From contig JBAYIE010000010.1 in the NCBI GenBank assembly GCA_041665785.1, forward strand, positions 35,868-99,867: 64,000 bases of DNA, in the 5' to 3' direction. Under the pieces are notes generated by a model. That model was not told the DNA's origin. It was given only the letters and a program-made list of their open reading frames with translations, and searched no databases. The stretch comes from JBAYIE01 sp041665785 (GTDB lineage: Bacteria; Bacteroidota; Bacteroidia; UKL13-3). Position numbers and translations under genes: made by a program. This document shows positions 18,477 through 25,536 of this stretch, piece by piece; position 1 is the first letter of the stretch, and each line of letters opens with the position of its first letter.

Positions 18477-18743
18477 TTACTTGTTGTTTCTATGTTCGTG
18501 TTTTACTTCTTCAAAATTAATCTCGCCATTATTTTCTGTTTTGGCCGGAGGTACATATGCACAATTTCCGGAAGCACAACCGAGCCCCAAAACACCCATT
18601 ACCAGAAAATAACCTCCCAGTATAATACCAGGCCATTGATGAATCATTCCGGCCTGAATAATGATTGTAACTCCCATAATCACATAAAAGAAGCGCATGA
18701 ATGACCAACCTGTAGTAAGTCTGTTCAAGAATGTTGCTTTCAT
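18477..18743 (-). CDS. Small membrane protein, YgaP-like (DUF2892-type), cysteine-containing
   Basis: An 88-residue protein with two hydrophobic segments (MRFFYVIMGVTIIIQAGMI and GIILGGYFLVMGVLGLGC) and a cysteine pair in GLGCASGNC at the end of the second. The tail is hydrophilic and His/Lys/Glu-rich. E. coli YgaP joins such a membrane hairpin to a rhodanese; here the rhodanese is the upstream neighbour. The start overlaps the rhodanese stop by one base (TAATG), so the two are translationally coupled. Family assignment is by architecture and context. Confidence 0.65.
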   Translation of the reverse strand: MKATFLNRLTTGWSFMRFFYVIMGVTIIIQAGMIHQWPGIILGGYFLVMGVLGLGCASGNCAYVPPAKTENNGEINFEEVKHEHRNNK

Positions 18744-19060
18744 TATTTACCGAGTTTATGTTGAAGAGAATTCCAACCTCCTCCGTTATAAACTTCCGTA
18801 AATCCATTTGACTTCAAAACGCCACGTGCAGAAGCACTTCGCATTCCCGAAGCACAGCAGGTAATGATTGGTTTATCCTTTTTTAATTTGCTTAAATTAG
18901 CTTGCAATACCTGCAAAGGAATATTCACTGCCCCTTTGATATGTCCGCCCTGGAATTCATTTTTTGTTCGTACATCGAGTATGATGGCTCCTTTAGCAGC
19001 CACTTCGCGCAAGTCTGTTTTGGGACCTAACCCCAACATATTTTTTATTGTTTGTATCAT
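18743..19060 (-). CDS. Single-domain rhodanese (sulfurtransferase)
   Basis: A 105-residue rhodanese from ATG 19060. The longer frame to 19099 has 13 residues that run into the upstream gene and is unlikely. After a short hydrophobic helix (MIQTIKNMLGLG) comes AIILDVRTKNEFQGGHIKGAVNIPLQ and the catalytic loop ITCCASGMRSA, with the cysteine that carries the persulfide. It overlaps the previous rhodanese's stop (ATGA), so coupling is expected. The two adjacent rhodaneses share the CCASG(M/N)RS loop and look like a tandem duplication that has since diverged. Confidence 0.9.
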   Translation of the reverse strand: MIQTIKNMLGLGPKTDLREVAAKGAIILDVRTKNEFQGGHIKGAVNIPLQVLQANLSKLKKDKPIITCCASGMRSASARGVLKSNGFTEVYNGGGWNSLQHKLGK

Positions 19061-19320
19061 AATGATTGGTTGCTGAGCGAGTAATTCACATCTATCCATG
19101 ATCCGCCGTTTTCACATGCGATGCCCATGGATTTCAAATAAGCAGACGCCTGCCCGCTGCGATTTCCGCTGGCACAACACAACACGATCGGTGTATGGAT
19201 CGCCTTAATTTCGTCGATGCGTTGTGGTAATTCCTGCAACGGAATATTGATGGATCCGGCAACATGCCCTCCCATAAATTCTCCGGGAGTTCTAACGTCG
19301 ATGATTGTTTTTGATTGCAT
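19057..19320 (-). CDS. Single-domain rhodanese (sulfurtransferase)
   Basis: An 87-residue minimal rhodanese: TIIDVRTPGEFMGGHVAGSINIPLQ leads to the active loop VLCCASGNRSGQA, and the C-terminal GIACENGGSWIDV closes the fold. It has no signal peptide. Its stop overlaps the next gene's ATG. Two heptamer tandem arrays lie directly upstream, between it and the MBL-rhodanese gene, so any promoter of its own would sit in or beside repeats. Confidence 0.9.
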   Translation of the reverse strand: MQSKTIIDVRTPGEFMGGHVAGSINIPLQELPQRIDEIKAIHTPIVLCCASGNRSGQASAYLKSMGIACENGGSWIDVNYSLSNQSL

Positions 19321-19340
19321 AATGTGGGAATTGTTTTTAG

Positions 19341-19396
19341 TTATTGGTTATTAGTTATTAGTTATTAGTTATTGGTTAATCGTTATTGGTTATTGA
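19341..19396. repeat. Heptamer tandem array 1, eight units of TTATT(A/G)G
   Basis: Eight consecutive 7-base units read on the plus strand: TTATTGG, three TTATTAG, TTATTGG, a variant TTAATCG, TTATTGG and TTATTGA. It lies between the MBL-rhodanese gene (stop at 19470) and the next rhodanese start (19320), within the same probable transcript. Confidence 0.85.
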
Positions 19397-19417
19397 GTAA
19401 AAGTTCTCTGGTTAGCT

Positions 19418-19466
19418 ACTTCGTACTTCGCAATTCGTACTTCGTAATTCGCAATTTGTACTTCGT
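19418..19466. repeat. Heptamer tandem array 2, seven units of A(A/C)TTCG(T/C)
   Basis: Seven consecutive 7-base units: ACTTCGT, ACTTCGC, AATTCGT, ACTTCGT, AATTCGC, AATTTGT, ACTTCGT. It has the same period as array 1 but a different sequence, and is separated from it by 21 bases. It ends 3 bases before the stop codon of the MBL-rhodanese gene. Confidence 0.85.
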
Positions 19467-19469
19467 AAT

Positions 19470-20894
19470 TTATAATAATGTGCTTGGGCATACATAAGCA
19501 GTAACATCCATTTTTCCGGAATGTTTTATAGCACTGAATCCACCGGAAACATTGACGATATTATGATATCCGCGTTGACGCATCAGGGATGCAAAAATCA
19601 TAGAACGATATCCTCCGGCACAATGAACATAATAGGTATGTTGCTTATTCAACATGGCTGCGCTTGAATCAATATAGTCGAGTGGAGCATTGATGGCGGT
19701 AACAATATGTTCTGCATCAAATTCACTTTTCTTTCTAACGTCTACTATACTTATATCGGGTTCGTTTTCCTGCAAAGTGGCCAATGTATCCGGATCAATA
19801 CTCTTAATCTCATCAACCGGATTACCAGCAGCTTTCCATGCTTCTAATCCTCCGCTGAGAAATCCCAGTGCATGATCGTAACCAACTCGCGCCAACCTTG
19901 TTACTACTTCGCCTTCACGTCCGGGATCTGCAATAAACAATATGGGTTGATCAATATCCTTTACCAGTGTTCCCACCCAAACTGCAAAACTTCCGTCGAT
20001 TCCAATATTTATAGAGCCGGGAATAAACCCTTTTCCAAAATCTTCTGCTTTGCGTGTGTCTATCACCAATACATTGATCTCCTTTTGAACCGCCCTAAAC
20101 TCATCTACAGACAAAGCTTTGAGTCCTTGTGCCATTACATCATCAATGGATGCATACCCATTTATATTCATCAGTACATTTTTCGGGAAATAACCCGGAG
20201 GGGGTGTTAATCCGGTCAACAATTCCGTGATAAATTCTTCTTTGGATAAGGATTCGCTTAAGTTGAAATTTGTCTTTTTCTGATTGCCCAATGTATCAAC
20301 AGTTTCTTTGCTCAGGTTTTTACCACAAGCGCTCCCTGCACCGTGGGCCGGATAAATGAGAATATCATCCGGCAATGGCATGATTTTATTACGTAATGAA
20401 TCATACAGATGTGCAGCTAATTTTTCCTGGGTAAGGTCGGCTATCACATGCTGTGCGAGATCAGGACGGCCGACATCGCCAATAAACAACGTATCACCGG
20501 TAAACAATGCTTGTTCTTTTCCCGCTGCATCCTTTAATAAAAAGCAACTGCTTTCCATGGTATGACCGGGGGTATGCAATAAGGTTAGTGTAACCGCACC
20601 AATTTGAAATACCTGTCCGTCGTGTCCGATCAGCGCATCAAAGCCGGTTTTCATTTCAGTTGGACCATAAACTACTGTTGCACCGGTTGCCCTGGCCAGA
20701 TCTATATGTCCGGAAACAAAATCGGCGTGGAAATGGGTTTCGAAAATATATTTAATGCGTGCATTGCGTTTTTCAGCCATATCCAGATATGGTTGAATCT
20801 CGCGCAACGGATCAATAATCGCAGCTTCACCGTTGCTCTCAATATAATACGCACCTTGTGCAAGACACCCGGTATATAATTGTTCTACTTTCAT
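19470..20894 (-). CDS. Persulfide-dioxygenase-like MBL protein with two rhodanese domains
   Basis: A 474-residue cytoplasmic protein. Residues 1-~250 are a metallo-beta-lactamase fold of the ETHE1/Blh type: metal-binding ETHFHADF, the LLHTPGHTMESSCF His, and LFTGDTLFIGDVGRPDL with the Asp. In ETHE1 these form a two-His-one-Asp iron site that oxidises glutathione persulfide to sulfite. Rhodanese 1 (~265-360) has VLVIDTRKAEDFGKGFIPG, but its loop is IADPGREGE, with no catalytic cysteine. Rhodanese 2 (~370-465) has an intact YYVHCAGGYRS. It is the first gene of a run leading into the rhodanese/thioredoxin genes. A Crp/Fnr-type palindrome lies 50 bases upstream. Confidence 0.9.
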   Translation of the reverse strand: MKVEQLYTGCLAQGAYYIESNGEAAIIDPLREIQPYLDMAEKRNARIKYIFETHFHADFVSGHIDLARATGATVVYGPTEMKTGFDALIGHDGQVFQIGAVTLTLLHTPGHTMESSCFLLKDAAGKEQALFTGDTLFIGDVGRPDLAQHVIADLTQEKLAAHLYDSLRNKIMPLPDDILIYPAHGAGSACGKNLSKETVDTLGNQKKTNFNLSESLSKEEFITELLTGLTPPPGYFPKNVLMNINGYASIDDVMAQGLKALSVDEFRAVQKEINVLVIDTRKAEDFGKGFIPGSINIGIDGSFAVWVGTLVKDIDQPILFIADPGREGEVVTRLARVGYDHALGFLSGGLEAWKAAGNPVDEIKSIDPDTLATLQENEPDISIVDVRKKSEFDAEHIVTAINAPLDYIDSSAAMLNKQHTYYVHCAGGYRSMIFASLMRQRGYHNIVNVSGGFSAIKHSGKMDVTAYVCPSTLL

Positions 20895-20916
20895 GTGGTT
20901 TGAATAAAAATGTATG

Positions 20917-20963
20917 CAAAGATCATACCCTCCGGGTTAGGGTAAAGTGACATAAGTCACTTT
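20917..20963 (-). promoter_or_regulatory. Promoter and Crp/Fnr-type operator of the MBL-rhodanese gene
   Basis: On the minus strand a -7-like box GATCTTTG (20917-20924) matches TAnnTTTG at five of six fixed bases. Upstream lies a perfect 8-bp inverted repeat around ATAA at 20944-20963, AAAGTGAC / GTCACTTT. It contains GTGA-N6-TCAC, the Crp/Fnr consensus core. The palindrome centre is 29.5 bases upstream of the box, which puts it near -42 of the expected start site, the class II activator position. The start codon is at 20894. Confidence 0.6.
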
Positions 20964-20998
20964 TCAATGAACTAAGGTTACAAATCGGGTCAGACTTT

Positions 20999-21205
20999 TT
21001 ACTTCTGCTCTTTTCGCGTCGAAATTCCCAAAGCCCAGTAAATCGGACAAAAGTTTATCACAGCTGTTAACATAAAAACAACTCCTAAAATTAACAATAC
21101 CAAGCCTATGGTTCCGGTAATTATCCCTGTAAAGTATAGTACTGCAAAGAGAATGGCGACGAGTATGCGGATTGTACGGTCGATGGAATGAATATTAACT
21201 TTCAT
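20999..21205 (-). CDS. DUF2892 (YgaP-type) small membrane protein
   Basis: A 68-residue protein of two transmembrane helices. MKVNIHSIDRTIRILVAILFAVLYFTG and the second-helix end NFCPIYWALGIST are typical of DUF2892 proteins. These are often fused to or beside rhodaneses (E. coli YgaP) and are thought to help export sulfur species such as thiocyanate, though the evidence is limited. It sits between the Crp/Fnr gene and the MBL-rhodanese gene. It has its own operator 48 bases upstream (21253-21270). The 104 bases after its stop hold the next promoter. Confidence 0.85.
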   Translation of the reverse strand: MKVNIHSIDRTIRILVAILFAVLYFTGIITGTIGLVLLILGVVFMLTAVINFCPIYWALGISTRKEQK

Positions 21206-21225
21206 GGTAGATTAAATTGATATCC

Positions 21226-21270
21226 GAAATTGAGCATTCAATTTCTTAAGACTTGTAACATAGGTTACAA
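21226..21270 (-). promoter_or_regulatory. Crp/Fnr-type operator and weak -7 box of the DUF2892 gene
   Basis: TTGTAAC / GTTACAA form a perfect 7-bp inverted repeat around ATAG at 21253-21270. With the 20944-20963 site it shares GT(A/G)ACATA(A/G)GT(T/C)AC. A weak -7-like TCAATTTC (minus strand, 21226-21233) lies 28.5 bases from the palindrome centre, within one base of the spacing at the neighbouring site. The operator overlaps the last codons of the Crp/Fnr gene itself. Confidence 0.55.
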
Positions 21271-21915
21271 TTCGTGAAGCAGTTTAATTTGATTACGGTA
21301 TAATATCAGGCGCTTTTCGTTTTCCAGTTTTTTGAGCAGACGCGAAATAACTACCCTTGAAGATGCTAACTCGTCGGCAATTTCCTGATGTGATAAGTTG
21401 ATAAGGGTAGAACCGGTAACCTTTGATTTGGCTTTCAGGTAACCAATCAGTCGCTCATCCAGATTCTGAAAAGCAATCTGATCGATGCTGCGAAACAATT
21501 CGTTGAATTGTTCACGCATGGTTCGCATTACAAAACTTTTCCAGGTTGAGTATTTCCGCATCCATTCATCCAGTAACTGAATCGGAATCAACAACACATC
21601 GGCATCCTCCTCTGCTACTACACTTATTTCACTCGGGAATTGTTCCATGCAACAAGTGAAAGTAACCGCGCAACTGCCCCCGGCGTTGATATAATATAAG
21701 AGCAATTCCATTCCCTGCGGATCAGGGCGGGAAACTTTAAGTACCCCCTGGATTACAATCGGCACCACACGAATGGTTTCGCCGGGTTCGATAACCGTTT
21801 GTCCGACCGATATTCTGCTCTGTGTACACTTCGTCTTCATTTCTTCTATTAGTTCGGGTTCAAACCGGGTATGAAATACAGTATCGAGGGTAAGGTTCTC
21901 CATTTGGGTTTTCAT
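21265..21915 (-). CDS. Crp/Fnr-family transcription regulator with cysteine-rich sensor loop
   Basis: I choose ATG 21915 (216 residues); the frame extends to 21990 but those 25 residues are unlike the family. A cyclic-nucleotide-binding-type beta-roll spans ~10-125 and a winged helix ~150-205, with the recognition region LSHQEIADELASSRVVISRLLKKLE. The roll lacks the canonical cAMP-binding RxS motif and carries cysteines at 82, 88 and 89 (GSCAVTFTCCM) plus C30. There is no Fnr-type N-terminal four-cysteine cluster. It leads the rhodanese/persulfide-dioxygenase genes, and two Crp-type palindromes lie before them. Inference: it activates that regulon in response to a sulfur or redox signal, perhaps through these cysteines. 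The ligand is unproven. Confidence 0.88.
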   Translation of the reverse strand: MKTQMENLTLDTVFHTRFEPELIEEMKTKCTQSRISVGQTVIEPGETIRVVPIVIQGVLKVSRPDPQGMELLLYYINAGGSCAVTFTCCMEQFPSEISVVAEEDADVLLIPIQLLDEWMRKYSTWKSFVMRTMREQFNELFRSIDQIAFQNLDERLIGYLKAKSKVTGSTLINLSHQEIADELASSRVVISRLLKKLENEKRLILYRNQIKLLHEL

Positions 21916-21959
21916 GCAGGTGAATTCAATAAAATAATTAGACAATAAAAGGGTAGCCC

Positions 21960-21980
21960 TTGTAAAAATAACATTTACAA
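21960..21980 (-). promoter_or_regulatory. Inverted repeat upstream of the Crp/Fnr gene, possible autoregulatory site
   Basis: TTGTAAA / TTTACAA form a perfect 7-bp inverted repeat with a 7-base spacer, 45 bases before the start at 21915. That is about the same distance as the two operators of the neighbouring genes. The spacer is three bases longer than theirs and the inner GTAAC is changed, so binding by the same protein is uncertain. Confidence 0.3.
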
Positions 21981-22054
21981 AGTAGTACAAAATTTCCTGA
22001 TTGTGTGATGAAATCCCTCAGGTTAAAGCATGGGATGCATCATGATTCATGGGG

Positions 22055-22492
22055 TTAGCAACAACCCAGCCAATGCATGACAAGAGAAGCCAGTATCGAA
22101 CCTACGATATGGTATCCTCCATCTGTAACGAATGCACTCAAAGGTTTCTGCAGATAGAGATAGGTAATAGCAATTGAACAGGCCATTACCCCTCCAATCA
22201 TGATCCCGGTCCGGATGCAATTCCATAATGTTTCAGGACCGCACTCCATTCCACAACCCGAAACCACGCAGGTCCAGCAAATAGCCGAACAAACCAAAAC
22301 AGTCAATACATACGATGATCCGAAAATCATTCCCATATTGGCTTCTTTCCGTTTCTCCGGATCCATTACGATACCATGACCCTTCATCCAAACAGTACCA
22401 AATACACGGGGATTGAACCAAATAGCTCCAAGGGCAAAATAAGCGGCGGCTGCAACTAAAATCTGCCACCAGCAATGCATAATTATTGTCAT
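22055..22492 (-). CDS. DUF1761 integral membrane protein
   Basis: A 145-residue protein with four hydrophobic segments. The first ends ALGAIWFNPRVFGTVWMKG, the signature of DUF1761, followed by MGMIFGSSYVLTVLVCSAICW. The last ends SILASLVMHWLGCC. Seven or more cysteines, including GCGMECG and a C-terminal CC, are unusual for the family. The function is unknown. It lies 139 bases upstream of the Crp/Fnr start on the same strand, so membership of the sulfur cluster is possible but not shown. Confidence 0.75.
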   Translation of the reverse strand: MTIIMHCWWQILVAAAAYFALGAIWFNPRVFGTVWMKGHGIVMDPEKRKEANMGMIFGSSYVLTVLVCSAICWTCVVSGCGMECGPETLWNCIRTGIMIGGVMACSIAITYLYLQKPLSAFVTDGGYHIVGSILASLVMHWLGCC

Positions 22493-22565
22493 AATAGGTA
22501 GAATTAATAAAGCTAAATTACTACTAATCAGAACAAATCAAAATGCATTTGCCGGGACACTGAAA

Positions 22566-23693
22566 TTATCTGGATTTATCAATCAGATCATTCATCCGAC
22601 TGTTAAAGTTCATGCGATTGATGCCCGTTCTGGTTTCGAGAATCCGGAAATAATGCTCTTTCCCATTTTGACCGGATCCGCTTGCCAACAATTCTCTAAT
22701 ACCTGTCAGACCGTGATCGGATTGCATGCTTTGAATGATCAGCGCATTGAGTACATATGCAACATACAAGGGTTTGTCTTTTGTACCGGTAAATTCAAAT
22801 GGCTTCTCGTACAACTCCAGCCAGTTGTTATTAGTAGTTGTATCAGCAAACCGATGAAATTGTTGTAATATTTCCTTCCATGATAACCCCCAACTTCCTC
22901 CGTATAAATAAGCACAACCTTCATCCACCGGTTTATTCCAGGTAGAGCGTGGCTTCCATTTGTAAAGGCAGTAATGCCAAAAATCGTGTGGATCGTATGC
23001 TTTAAAACCTGAGGTATAGTTCCCATCAGCAATAAATAAACAGGCGTTGCCTTTTTGAGAAATAGATCCTGATTTATACCCGGCAAGACTTGCTTTGTAA
23101 TGCACGCCTACCATTTGCAGAGCTTCGTTCAGATCGTCGCAGCACACAAACAGTATTTGCCGGTAATCAGCCCCCATAATATGGTTGAACCTTCTGAAAA
23201 TTTGTGCAAATTGTTTAGCCTTTGATCTGTTGAATTCGCTTGCAAAATAAAATTGCACCCCTTGCATGTATTGTTGCTTCCAATTTCTGGTTTTCCACCA
23301 CAAAGGGGATTGTATGCAGAAACCGGCCATACGTTTCAATGCAATCAACTCAAAACTCCCACTGATTCCGGAGGGTTTGAACGCAAGTACCTTTATGAGA
23401 TAAATGCTGTCATTTAAACGAACCAGATTGATAACCTGCCAGGTTATACCTGAGTCGTTCATCTCCTCAGCCAGTGCAGCCGTACTTAATTGTTGCAGGT
23501 GCGTATCTGCTGTATCTTTTTTATATCCATTTAGATGTTCAAGGAATGACCCCAATCTTGCCAGTACTTCTTGCTTTGGTAAACTATCCCTTTTTAACGA
23601 AACTGAATGATGCACCGTAAAAAGAGGATTTTGTGCCGCGAGGTTGAATACCCAGCAAACATGCAGGATCATTCCCATGAATATGAAGCGCAT
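22566..23693 (-). CDS. Exported protein of unknown function with an HDFWHY motif
   Basis: A 375-residue protein from ATG 23693. A TTG at 23699 is in frame but unlikely. The signal peptide is MRFIFMGMILHVCWVFNLAAQ. The N-terminal third shows no recognisable domain. The middle has a cysteine pair (ILFVCCDD) and DPHDFWHYCLYKW, with a His-x4-His arrangement resembling a metal-binding helix but lacking the Glu of HExxH. It could be a degenerate peptidase-like fold; I do not assign a function. The start lies 2 bases after the stop of the DUF1573 gene at 23696, so the two are likely co-transcribed. Confidence 0.6.
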   Translation of the reverse strand: MRFIFMGMILHVCWVFNLAAQNPLFTVHHSVSLKRDSLPKQEVLARLGSFLEHLNGYKKDTADTHLQQLSTAALAEEMNDSGITWQVINLVRLNDSIYLIKVLAFKPSGISGSFELIALKRMAGFCIQSPLWWKTRNWKQQYMQGVQFYFASEFNRSKAKQFAQIFRRFNHIMGADYRQILFVCCDDLNEALQMVGVHYKASLAGYKSGSISQKGNACLFIADGNYTSGFKAYDPHDFWHYCLYKWKPRSTWNKPVDEGCAYLYGGSWGLSWKEILQQFHRFADTTTNNNWLELYEKPFEFTGTKDKPLYVAYVLNALIIQSMQSDHGLTGIRELLASGSGQNGKEHYFRILETRTGINRMNFNSRMNDLIDKSR

Positions 23694-23695
23694 TG

Positions 23696-24130
23696 TCAAT
23701 TAGCCGTTACGGATGGTTGTGTAAATACCTCACCCCTGATCTCGAGCATAAACGGTTGCTCGCTTGCATTTGAATGCACGGCAATGCTCTTCTTAAAGAA
23801 TCCGGTTGAAGCAGCATTAAAAGTTACCTGTATAAAACCTTTTTGGCCGGGTTTGATCGCTTCCCTGGTGTATTCGGCCACAGTGCAACCGCAAGAAGGC
23901 GACACATTGGAAAGGATAAGTGGAGCTTTACCCGAATTTTTAAATACAAAGCGATGCATCACGGGATTGTTCTGCGGGATTGGTCCAAAGTTGTGCAGCG
24001 TATCCTTCCAGCGAAACGCTGCATTGTGTACCATTTTTGTAGTCGAAACCGGTGTGTTCATGGCAGTTTGAGCATGTAAAAACAAAGTGACTCCAAACAG
24101 GAGCATCAGTGTAAGCATTGATTTTTTCAT
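23696..24130 (-). CDS. DUF1573 domain protein, exported
   Basis: A 144-residue protein from ATG 24130, the start of the signal peptide MKKSMLTLMLLFGVTLFLHAQ; the frame extends to 24154. One DUF1573 Ig-like domain (~45-140) is recognised by HNFGPIPQNNPVMHRFVFKNSGKAPLIL, the SPSCGCTVAEYTREAIKPGQKG block and a closing SNASEQPFMLEIRGE. The two cysteines in SCGC are family-typical. The function is unknown; in Bacteroidota such proteins are abundant in the envelope. It is divergent from the sensor kinase, 146 bases away. Confidence 0.88.
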   Translation of the reverse strand: MKKSMLTLMLLFGVTLFLHAQTAMNTPVSTTKMVHNAAFRWKDTLHNFGPIPQNNPVMHRFVFKNSGKAPLILSNVSPSCGCTVAEYTREAIKPGQKGFIQVTFNAASTGFFKKSIAVHSNASEQPFMLEIRGEVFTQPSVTAN

Positions 24131-24276
24131 ATAGTTGTTTATTAAGTCCTTCAAAATTCATGGTTCCGATTTTGATTCGTTGTTATCGGTTAGTGAAGAG
24201 TTGTTAATGATTCGTTAAAGTTCCTGAATTGCTTTTCTGGCGTGTCCTTTGCCGTTATCTTCGTTATGAACCAACC

Positions 24277-25536
24277 ATGAAGACCAGACAGATTCGCATT
24301 TTTATTGTACTGGCTGTACTGTCGATTGCCGGTATTATCGTTGTACAGGTAGCCTGGTTTAAACGCGCATTTGATAAAAACGAAGTTGAATTTAACCGCA
24401 ACGTACATATTGCGCTCCATGAAGTGATGCGTGGTATTTTAAAGTACAACAACAACTCTGCCATTCCTCCGGATGCTATTGAGCAGAACGACCACAATGC
24501 ATTTACTGTAATGATAAATGATGAAATCAATCCAGAAGTATTGGAATATTATTTGGTTACCGAATTCAAAAAATTCAATATCAAACAACAATTTGAGTTT
24601 GGTATTTACGATTGTGCCAATCAAAAAATGGTGATGGGCAGATATGTAGAAGGAAGTGGTTCCTATAAGCTCACCGAATCGCCTGCAGAAAAAAAAGGCA
24701 CAAGCGATAATTATTATTTCACCGTGTATTTTCCGCATAAAAGCGCTGATCTCATAGGCCAGATGGGACTCTGGTTGTTTTCGTCCGCGGTATTATTGGT
24801 AGTGATTTTAATTTTTGGTTACAGTCTATTTGTAATTCTCAGGCAAAAAAAGCTTTCTGAAATTCAGCGCGATTTCATCAACAATATGACCCATGAATTC
24901 CGCACTCCGCTTACTACGATTTCTGTATCCGCCCAAACGCTTCAGGATCCTGAAATAATACACTCAAAGCAACGTCTTCTTAATTATGCAACCCTGATTT
25001 CCAGTGAAGCTGCCAAACTTCAGCACCAGGTAAACCGTGTGCTGGCCATTGCAGAAGCGGATCACACCATGCATCTGGGTAAAGAAGAAGTAGACCTTCA
25101 TGCACTGATCAGGCAAACATTACCTGTACAGTGTGAGGCTGCAGCAAAGCCTGTATCCTTTCAAATGCAACTCGATGCAACATCTGCCATCGTGTATGGC
25201 GACAAACTGCATCTGACCAATGCCCTCACCAACCTGATCGACAATGCCATCAAATACAGCAAAGAAAGTGCAGCATTGAAAATCAAAACCCACAATACCG
25301 GTGCACAAATCCAGTTATCCATTCAGGACAATGGTATTGGAATTCCAAAAGAGCATGCAAAACGAATATTTGAAAAGTTTTACCGGGTTTCGCAGGGAAA
25401 TGCACATAATGCCAAAGGTTTTGGCATTGGTTTATTTTACGTACAACTTATTGCCCGGCTACACAAAGGCTCTATTCAGCTGGTTCCGGCAACCGGAAAC
25501 GGCTCTGAGTTTATATTAACCTTACCCCTGATATGA
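24277..25536 (+). CDS. Membrane sensor histidine kinase
   Basis: A 419-residue protein from ATG 24277; the 16 codons of open frame upstream begin with TTG and are not typical. TM1 at ~7-25, an extracytoplasmic sensor of ~135 residues with no known domain, TM2 at ~160-185. The HisKA domain has the phospho-acceptor H206 in NNMTHEFRTPLTT. The HATPase_c domain has N-box NLIDNAIKYS, DNGIGIP, and GFGIGLFYVQLI. The stop overlaps the response-regulator start by four bases (ATGA), so the two form a two-component pair. The signal is unknown. Confidence 0.94.
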   Translation: MKTRQIRIFIVLAVLSIAGIIVVQVAWFKRAFDKNEVEFNRNVHIALHEVMRGILKYNNNSAIPPDAIEQNDHNAFTVMINDEINPEVLEYYLVTEFKKFNIKQQFEFGIYDCANQKMVMGRYVEGSGSYKLTESPAEKKGTSDNYYFTVYFPHKSADLIGQMGLWLFSSAVLLVVILIFGYSLFVILRQKKLSEIQRDFINNMTHEFRTPLTTISVSAQTLQDPEIIHSKQRLLNYATLISSEAAKLQHQVNRVLAIAEADHTMHLGKEEVDLHALIRQTLPVQCEAAAKPVSFQMQLDATSAIVYGDKLHLTNALTNLIDNAIKYSKESAALKIKTHNTGAQIQLSIQDNGIGIPKEHAKRIFEKFYRVSQGNAHNAKGFGIGLFYVQLIARLHKGSIQLVPATGNGSEFILTLPLI

